The notes beneath the pieces were generated by a model. The model did no database searches. It was not told where the DNA came from and saw only the letters and a program-made list of their open reading frames with translations. A program made the translations under genes and the position numbers. From Ruminococcus sp. (GTDB lineage Bacteria > Bacillota > Clostridia > Oscillospirales > Ruminococcaceae): a stretch of DNA of 10,626 nucleotides. Location of the stretch: NCBI GenBank assembly GCA_029063695.1, contig JAIDNR010000453.1, positions 1-10,626 on the forward strand, written 5' to 3'. Of this stretch, positions 5,171-10,626 are shown one piece after another (position 1 is the stretch's first letter; each line of letters begins with the position of its first letter).

Positions 5171-8026
5171 ATGAATCTGCACGGATTCAGTATAACAGAT
5201 ACAAGAAAAATCGGCGATGCCGAATTTATCATGATGTACCATGAAAAAACAGGTGCAAAACTTGCATGGTTTGACAATAAAGAAGAAAACAAGCTGTTTT
5301 CAATTTCATTCAAGACAGTTCCAGAAGATGATACAGGTGTATTTCATATACTCGAACATTCTGTTTTAGGCGGTTCGGAACATTATCCCGTGAAAGAACC
5401 ATTCTTGTATATGCTGAAAAGCTCAATGAATACTTTTCTTAATGCCATGACTTTTCCCGACAAAACAATGTTCCCGATTTCAAGCAGAAATAATGCCGAT
5501 TTCATGAATCTTACAAAAGTTTATCTCGATGCTGTTTTCAAGCCTGAAATATATACAAATCCCAATATTTTCTATCAGGAAGGTCATCATATTGAATATC
5601 GTGCAGAAGGTGATATTCCTGCATACAAGGGTGTTGTATTCAATGAGATGAAAGGCGTTGTCTCATCAGTCCATGAGCGTATTGAATCGAAACTCATGGA
5701 AATGCTATTCCCTGAAAGCTGTTACAGGTTTGAATACGGCGGACTTCCGTCTGCTGTTCCTAATCTGACATATCAGCAGTTTATTGATACTCACAAGCGT
5801 TTCTATCACCCTGCCAACTCATATATATGGCTTGACGGCGATATTGATATTGAATCGGTTCTTGAACTTATTGACAGCTATCTTTCGGAGTACGATAAAA
5901 ATGACCGTCTGCCTGAAATTCCGTTGCAGATACCAGTAAATTCAGACGAAACCGAATATTACGAGATTGCACCTGATGAATCTGAAGAAAAACAGACTCA
6001 TCTTTCTGTTGGAAAAATTCTTGCATCATGGCATGAACGTGAAAAAGTTACTGCTTATTCCGTACTCTGTGAGGCTCTGGCAGGCTCAAATGACTCGCTT
6101 TTAAAGCGTGCGTTTCTTGATACGGGTCTGTGCCTTGACGTTGAATTGTCGCTGAGTGACGGCATTTCTCAGCCTTTCGGAATACTCAAAATAAATAATA
6201 TTGATACAGATAACAAGGATAAAATACTTTCGGTATTAAAAGATATTGTGAGCGATATTGTCACAAACGGTATCGGGCATGAGATTCTGTCCGCTTCAAT
6301 AAACAGAAGTGAATTTAATTTCCGTGAATCCGAAGAACCGCAGGGACTTACACGCTGTATCGACGCTATGTCATCATGGCTTTACGGCGGTGACCCTCTG
6401 CTTTATATTGACTGTGAAAGTGTTTTTGCAGCTCTGAGAGAAAAAATTGATACAGGCTATTTTGAAAATCTTCTTTCGGAATGGCTTCTCGATGAAAACG
6501 GCAGGGCTGTACTCTGCATGATACCATCCAAAACTTATGGTGAGGAACAGAAAAATCAGGAGCAGAAACGTCTTGATAATGAACTTGCAAATATGAGTGC
6601 TGATGAAAAATCAGAACTTATCAGATTGAACAGTATTCTTGATAAATGGCAGAAAAATCCCGATTCTGCGGAAGATATTGCAAAAATACCCGTTCTTCCG
6701 CTTTCAGAAGTAAGTGAAAATCCGATTGATTACAAAACTGAGGAATCAAGTCTGAATGGTGTGACAATTCTGAATCACCCCGCAAAAAACAAGGGTATTA
6801 TTTCTTTGAATCTCTGGTTTGATGTATCTGACTTCAGTCGTTCTGAACTTGAAACGCTTTCACTTATTGACAGGCTTATTTCGGAACTTCCGACAAAAAA
6901 ATATTCGGGTGCTGAACTTACACAGCAGGTTGTCGGCGTTCTCGGAAGTCTCAGCACTGATATATCCGCATTCAGCAAGCCTGATTCACCTGAGAAATGC
7001 AAGGTGTATTTCAGCGTGAAATCACGTTTTCTTGCAAGAAACTGCAATGATGCACAGGCTCTTATTGCCGAAATACTCACATCTACAATATATGACAATG
7101 CTGAAATCATAAATGAAATTATAAATCAGGACAAAGAGGAACTCAGACAGGATATTATTACGGACGGTCACCGATTTGCCATGAGACGTGCAAGAAGTAC
7201 AATGTCGGCTGAATCTGCTGTAAATGAACTTATAAACGGCTTTGAATCATACAGATTTATACATGAAATTGATGATAACAGAATCCGTGAAAGCATAGCT
7301 GATATAATAAAGCTTGCCGGGCGTGTTTTCTGTAAAGCGAGACTTACAGCAAGTATTACTGCCATTGAACCTGTTTCAATAGAATCACTGATAAATGCAC
7401 TTCCCGACGGTGAAGAAATGCAGTCGGCTGAGTTGACATTATCAGAAATTTCTGTGGAATCATCACAGACTCAGGGAATAATTATTCCGTCTGGTGTATC
7501 ATATTCGGGTGCAGTTCTTGCGGAAAGAACCTGCGATAAGGCTTTGTGGGACGTTCTTTCAACTATTATGACTTATGAATATCTCTGGAATGAAGTTCGT
7601 GTGAAAGGCGGTGCTTACGGTACAGGCTCGGGAACTAATGTTCTTGGCGAAACTGCATTCTATTCGTTCCGTGACCCGTCACCTGATGCAAGTCTTGATA
7701 TATATGCACAATCCGCAGGTTTTCTGAGTGAATACTGTTCGGAAAAGCCTGATATTACGCAGTATATCATCAGCACAGTTGCAAGAGGAGAACCGCTTAT
7801 ATCCGACGGCGAATACGGTACAACTGCCGATATATTCCGTTTCAGAGGAATAAATTTTGAAGAAAGAAAGAACATCCGCAGGCGTATTCTGTCAATAACA
7901 TACAGCGATTTGCTTTCCGCAGTGCCGTATCTTGAAAATCAGGGAAGCTGCTGTATAATCGGTTCAAAGGAAACTATTGAGAAAATCAGGAGCAGAAATG
8001 TGGACTTGAAAATTATGAACGTATGA
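5171..8026 (+). CDS. M16C zinc metallopeptidase (PreP/falcilysin/insulinase family)
   Basis: A 951-residue protein close to the usual length of PreP-type M16C peptidases. The inverted zinc site is clear: 'HILEH' (His59, catalytic Glu62, His63), then the third ligand Glu159 in 'VVFNEMKG', 96 residues after His63, the spacing of this subfamily. Around it are the conserved 'HSVLGGSEHYPVKEPF' and 'FPDKTMFPISS'. The C-terminal half carries 'RVKGGAYGTGSG', with the conserved substrate-contacting Arg810 and Tyr816. A Glu/Lys-rich connector at about 455-525 links the two halves into the clamshell. Known: M16C enzymes degrade short unfolded peptides such as cleaved targeting or signal peptides. No signal peptide is visible, so it is probably cytosolic, unlike its neighbours. 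A link to turnover of peptides from the exported neighbours is only inference. It follows the dockerin gene by 10 bases. Confidence 0.96.
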   Translation: MNLHGFSITDTRKIGDAEFIMMYHEKTGAKLAWFDNKEENKLFSISFKTVPEDDTGVFHILEHSVLGGSEHYPVKEPFLYMLKSSMNTFLNAMTFPDKTMFPISSRNNADFMNLTKVYLDAVFKPEIYTNPNIFYQEGHHIEYRAEGDIPAYKGVVFNEMKGVVSSVHERIESKLMEMLFPESCYRFEYGGLPSAVPNLTYQQFIDTHKRFYHPANSYIWLDGDIDIESVLELIDSYLSEYDKNDRLPEIPLQIPVNSDETEYYEIAPDESEEKQTHLSVGKILASWHEREKVTAYSVLCEALAGSNDSLLKRAFLDTGLCLDVELSLSDGISQPFGILKINNIDTDNKDKILSVLKDIVSDIVTNGIGHEILSASINRSEFNFRESEEPQGLTRCIDAMSSWLYGGDPLLYIDCESVFAALREKIDTGYFENLLSEWLLDENGRAVLCMIPSKTYGEEQKNQEQKRLDNELANMSADEKSELIRLNSILDKWQKNPDSAEDIAKIPVLPLSEVSENPIDYKTEESSLNGVTILNHPAKNKGIISLNLWFDVSDFSRSELETLSLIDRLISELPTKKYSGAELTQQVVGVLGSLSTDISAFSKPDSPEKCKVYFSVKSRFLARNCNDAQALIAEILTSTIYDNAEIINEIINQDKEELRQDIITDGHRFAMRRARSTMSAESAVNELINGFESYRFIHEIDDNRIRESIADIIKLAGRVFCKARLTASITAIEPVSIESLINALPDGEEMQSAELTLSEISVESSQTQGIIIPSGVSYSGAVLAERTCDKALWDVLSTIMTYEYLWNEVRVKGGAYGTGSGTNVLGETAFYSFRDPSPDASLDIYAQSAGFLSEYCSEKPDITQYIISTVARGEPLISDGEYGTTADIFRFRGINFEERKNIRRRILSITYSDLLSAVPYLENQGSCCIIGSKETIEKIRSRNVDLKIMNV

Positions 8027-8033
8027 TTAGGGA

Positions 8034-8038
8034 AAGGA
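8034..8038 (+). promoter_or_regulatory. Ribosome binding site AAGGA of the Big2-dockerin gene
   Basis: AAGGA lies 5 bases before ATG 8044, right after the peptidase stop. It favours 8044 over the in-frame ATG at 8023, which overlaps that stop (ATGA) and has no purine-rich site before it. The 8044 start gives a compact signal peptide beginning 'MNCKKIITAL'. Confidence 0.7.
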
Positions 8039-8043
8039 AAAAT

Positions 8044-9378
8044 ATGAACTGTAAAAAAATAATAACTGCTTTAATGGCTTTCTGCATTATTGCAGGAACT
8101 CCTGCGGTCGCATATATTGCGGACAACGGCAATAATACCGCCTTTGCAGAAGATAATACTGTAAATGTAGGCAATATTTTTCTTGATAACAAACAGCCGT
8201 CCGTAAAAGCAACACTGAATATTGATATGTCATCAATCGTCTGGAGCAGTTCCGACGAAAGCGTTGCTGTTGTTGACAATAGTGGTAATATTACTGCAAA
8301 AGGCAGAGGCGAATGTTTGATTTATGCCGTTGATTCTGAAAAAACTTATGTAATTAATGTTATTTCGGATTATCAACCTGTAGAGCAGGAAGTCTTTGTT
8401 GTTCATTCTGGTGATATAACATTGACGGACAAGGTTGTTTCTCAGCAGATTAAAGTTGAAGTACCCGACGGAACTGAGGTGAAATACAGCAGTACTGATG
8501 AAAGGATAGCTGTTGTATCGGCTGACGGAGTTGTTACGGCAAAAAGTTCGGGTGAGTGCATGATATATGCAGATATAGGAAATGTAAGGTATTATTTTAA
8601 TATAACTTCTTCTTATACAGGAGTATTGTCCGATTTTATTGATATAGGTACTCTTGATTTGACGGTTGAAAGTTCCATGCAGACTATCAGTATATCAGGT
8701 ATTCCGCAGGATTCGCATATAACATGGAGCTGTTCCGATGAAAATATTGCTGTAGTAAGTAAGGGTGGTGTTGTTTCCGGTATAAAAGAGGGTTCGTGCA
8801 TGGTTTATGCGGAAACAGACGGCAGAAAATACTGTATGAATATCAATGTTCATTTTAATCTTGATGATATTATGCAGACTTTTGAAATAAAGAAAACAGG
8901 CGAAACACTTATTCTTTCATACAAAAGCATGACTGATGATGTTGTTTTCACTTCATCAGATGAGGCTGTAGCTGTGGTTGATTCAAAAGGCACTATTACT
9001 GCAAAAGGCATAGGCGAGGCGGTAATAAAAGCGGATTCAACAGGCGGTATTATATGGATACGTGTGAAAGTTATCGACGAAGAAAAAGCAGGTCTTGCCG
9101 GCGATGCAAATGAGGACGGACAGGTTGATATTGCCGATGCAACTGCTATAGTCCAGCATCTCGGCAATCCCGATGAATATGAACTTTCACCGCAGGGGAA
9201 GATTAATGCAGACATCGTTAACAATGGCGACGGCGTGACAGGTTCAGATGCTGTACTGCTTCAGCTTATTGAAGCAAAAAAAGTCAGACAGTCGGATTTA
9301 CCGATTTCTCAGGCTCAGTATGATTCACTTTTTAAAACGGAAATGACTGATTCTCTGCCTGTTTCTGAAAAGTCATGA
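8044..9378 (+). CDS. Secreted four-repeat Big2 (Ig-like) protein with C-terminal dockerin
   Basis: 444 residues. The signal peptide ends after about Ala23 or Ala35. Four Ig-like Big2 units follow, at about 54-107, 132-188, 210-270 and 283-343. Each has the 'SSDE.VAVVD..G.ITAKG.GE' consensus; unit 3 is the most diverged. The dockerin is at about 350-411: the first loop is canonical (Asp354 to Asp365, 'DANEDGQVDIAD'), while the second (Asp390 to Asp402, around 'NNGDG') is one residue longer than the standard 12. A 30-residue tail follows. No catalytic motif is present. Known: Big2 domains are spacers or adhesion modules on surface proteins. Inference: a structural or adhesive part docked on a cohesin scaffold. 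Cys91, Cys172 and Cys252 occupy the same place in units 1-3 and are replaced by Ala in unit 4. The stop overlaps the next start by 4 bases. Confidence 0.92.
   Translation: MNCKKIITALMAFCIIAGTPAVAYIADNGNNTAFAEDNTVNVGNIFLDNKQPSVKATLNIDMSSIVWSSSDESVAVVDNSGNITAKGRGECLIYAVDSEKTYVINVISDYQPVEQEVFVVHSGDITLTDKVVSQQIKVEVPDGTEVKYSSTDERIAVVSADGVVTAKSSGECMIYADIGNVRYYFNITSSYTGVLSDFIDIGTLDLTVESSMQTISISGIPQDSHITWSCSDENIAVVSKGGVVSGIKEGSCMVYAETDGRKYCMNINVHFNLDDIMQTFEIKKTGETLILSYKSMTDDVVFTSSDEAVAVVDSKGTITAKGIGEAVIKADSTGGIIWIRVKVIDEEKAGLAGDANEDGQVDIADATAIVQHLGNPDEYELSPQGKINADIVNNGDGVTGSDAVLLQLIEAKKVRQSDLPISQAQYDSLFKTEMTDSLPVSEKS
8203..9072 (+). repeat. Four Big2 Ig-like protein repeats
   Basis: The recurring core reads 'SSDE(S/A)VAVVD', or 'STDERIAVV' and 'CSDENIAVV' in units 2 and 3, followed by a Gly turn, 'TAKG' (TAKS or SGIK in units 2 and 3) and 'GE/GS' leading into an Ile/Val-Tyr-Ala or equivalent strand. 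Units 1 and 4 are the closest pair, sharing 'ITAKG' and 'VAVVD'. The repeats have diverged at the DNA level, so this is an old duplication. Confidence 0.85.
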
Positions 9379-10472
9379 AAAAGCAGTTTTTTATTCCCCT
9401 GATAATTACAGCACTTTCGTTAATACTAACAGTTGCAGGCAGACTTTTTAAAAATTTTGCAGATTTCTATGCCGATAATATTTTTCCGATAATATCAACG
9501 CCTTATGTATTTATCAGCGGACTTATTACCGTATCTTTGGGAGAACTTATGATAATAACGGCAATTCTTATTTTAATTATAGGTATTCCTGCCATGATAA
9601 TATGCCTTATTATCAGGAAAACACGTGCAAAAACAATCAAAGTTTCAATGCTTGCTTCATTATGGATTCTTGCATTTATAGTCTGCACAGAGTCGCTCAA
9701 CTGCTTTACTCTTTACGGCTGTACAAGATTTTCAGAACGCTTTTTTACTCCAAAAGAGCATGATAATGATGAACTCAAACAGGTTTATTCACTTCTGATT
9801 GACAAATGCAATGAACTTGCAGTTCAAGTGCCGAGAGATGAACATAATCGCTTTGTATTGACGATTGATGCCGCCGATGAGTGCAGAAAAGCAATGAAAA
9901 AGGCTTCCGGACAGTATCCGCAGTTGAAGGGATATTATCCGAAGCCTAAGCCGATTATGTTTTCTTTTTTCATGAGCCAGACGGGTACGGCAGGAATGTA
10001 TTTCCCATTTTCTATGGAATCTACATATAATAATGATATGGTTGATGAAATACTGCCTGAAGTTATCTGTCATGAATATGCACATCTCAAAGGATTTATG
10101 CAGGAAGATGAAGCTAATTTCATTTCTTTCATAGCAACTACAGGCAGTGAAAGTGCGGAAGTACAGTACAGTGGTTATCTTGAAGCTCTCGAATATGTAC
10201 ACAATCAGATTTACAGAAATGAAATTGTATCGGGCTATGGACTTACCGACGAAATTTCTCAGGAAGTAAAGAATGATTGGTTCAGATTTCTGCCCGAAAA
10301 TTATTGGGAAGATAATCAGGAAAAAGAAATTATTCCGACTGAAACAGTTGATGCAGTTTATAATACCGCTGCCGATACAAGTATGAAGCTCAACGGCGTT
10401 GAGGACGGAAATGCAAGTTATTCAAGAATGGTTAATTTGCTTCTTGATTACTATTTTCCGCCTGAACAGTAG
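9375..10472 (+). CDS. Membrane-bound zinc metallopeptidase, DUF3810 type
   Basis: A 365-residue protein with three N-terminal hydrophobic segments (about 5-22, 47-80 with a possible break, 88-108), followed by a domain predicted to lie outside the membrane. The zinc site 'HEYAHLKGF' (His233, Glu234, His237) continues into 'MQEDEANF', where Glu246 is a likely third ligand. HExxH followed by an acidic 'EAN' motif and N-terminal membrane helices matches the uncharacterised DUF3810 family. No substrate is established to my knowledge. ATG 9375 overlaps the stop of the Big2-dockerin gene as ATGA, with no strong ribosome site, so translation is probably coupled. Tight coupling suggests, without proof, a role in processing or quality control of exported neighbours. 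Its last 41 bases overlap a converging minus-strand frame. Confidence 0.87.
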   Translation: MKKQFFIPLIITALSLILTVAGRLFKNFADFYADNIFPIISTPYVFISGLITVSLGELMIITAILILIIGIPAMIICLIIRKTRAKTIKVSMLASLWILAFIVCTESLNCFTLYGCTRFSERFFTPKEHDNDELKQVYSLLIDKCNELAVQVPRDEHNRFVLTIDAADECRKAMKKASGQYPQLKGYYPKPKPIMFSFFMSQTGTAGMYFPFSMESTYNNDMVDEILPEVICHEYAHLKGFMQEDEANFISFIATTGSESAEVQYSGYLEALEYVHNQIYRNEIVSGYGLTDEISQEVKNDWFRFLPENYWEDNQEKEIIPTETVDAVYNTAADTSMKLNGVEDGNASYSRMVNLLLDYYFPPEQ

Positions 10473-10626
10473 TTTCCGCAGGAACAGTAGGTTTTTCCTG
10501 TGATTCTGTTGTGGGAGCAGGAGTGCCTGCAATTTGGGTTACTTCGCTGAAATTGATTTCAAACAGATTATTCGGCATATTGAATGATGATATATTGCCG
10601 TTGCCGTCAATAGTGAGAATATAGTC
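10432..10626 (-). CDS. 3' end of a converging gene with Thr/Pro/Glu-rich C-terminal tail (start outside window)
   Basis: On the minus strand a frame is open from the right edge to TAA at 10432-10434, giving 64 residues. It starts with a beta-like segment ('DYILTIDGNGNISSF'), continues 'NLFEINFSEVTQIAG', and ends in a low-complexity tail with the six-residue repeat TVPAET/TVQAEN. The tail resembles the Thr/Glu/Pro linker of the lipoprotein in this window, and codon choice looks like the neighbours. The + strand has no comparable coding content after 10472. I do not recognise the family; a secreted or surface protein is possible. It overlaps the DUF3810 gene tail to tail by 41 bases. The call is limited by its short visible length. 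Confidence 0.55.
   Translation of the reverse strand, partial: DYILTIDGNGNISSFNMPNNLFEINFSEVTQIAGTPAPTTESQEKPTVPAETTVQAENSNQEAN
10453..10488. repeat. Two 18-base tandem units in the minus-strand tail
   Basis: Units 10453-10470 and 10471-10488 match at 15 of 18 bases. On the minus strand they encode TVPAET and TVQAEN. The first unit also encodes the last residues and most of the stop codon of the DUF3810 gene on the + strand, so change in copy number here could alter both C-termini. Confidence 0.7.

Noticed and set aside
8850..9224. Antisense open frame of 124 codons opposite the Big2-dockerin gene
   Set aside because: It mirrors the codon pattern of the real gene, has no family resemblance and no convincing ribosome site. 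The same holds for the antisense frames at 764-1078 and 9789-10202.
10479..10500. Inverted repeat CAGGAA...TTCCTG as a terminator
   Set aside because: The stem is only 6 bases with a 10-base loop, and no T-run follows on either strand.
10517..10530. Inverted repeat GCAGG-AGTG-CCTGC as a terminator
   Set aside because: A five-base stem with no following T-run, lying inside the likely minus-strand coding frame.

Overview
The window looks like a chromosomal segment from an anaerobic, low-to-moderate GC Gram-positive of the Ruminococcus / Oscillospiraceae type. The support is two secreted proteins with C-terminal type I dockerins, one carrying the 'STGG' sequence after each calcium-binding helix; glucan/choline-binding-style wall repeats; a lipoprotein with a long Thr/Glu/Pro linker; and strong AGGAG-like ribosome sites. 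The genus is inferred from protein style, not proven.

Eight genes lie head to tail on the + strand. Intergenic gaps are only 28, 9, 13, 21, 10 and 17 bases, followed by a 4-base overlap, and I see no internal promoter or terminator, so they may share one transcript that begins upstream of the window. In order: (1) the 3' part of a wall-binding-repeat protein with a transglutaminase-like cysteine domain, to 811; (2) a lipoprotein, 840-1589, ending in a duplicated BamE-like domain; (3) an MBOAT O-acyltransferase of the AlgI/DltB type, 1599-2984; (4) a DHHW/AlgX-AlgJ-like SGNH partner, 2998-4380; (5) a small secreted dockerin protein, 4402-5160; (6) an M16C (PreP/falcilysin-type) zinc peptidase, 5171-8026; (7) a secreted protein with four Ig-like Big2 repeats and a dockerin, 8044-9378; (8) a membrane-bound DUF3810-type zinc metallopeptidase, 9375-10472. 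At the right edge the end of a minus-strand gene with a Thr/Pro/Glu-rich tail converges on gene 8 and overlaps it by 41 bases.

Seven of the eight + strand products are predicted to act at or beyond the membrane. Genes 3 and 4 form a recognisable polysaccharide O-acylation pair (membrane acyl channel plus extracytoplasmic SGNH acyltransferase). Around them are non-enzymatic dockerin proteins that could plug into a cohesin scaffold, a wall-binding transglutaminase-like protein, and two unrelated zinc peptidases. A reasonable reading is a cell-surface assembly or modification locus in a cohesin-dockerin organism. Each family is known; the combination is the part worth checking. No RNA gene, CRISPR array, insertion sequence or attachment site is visible.
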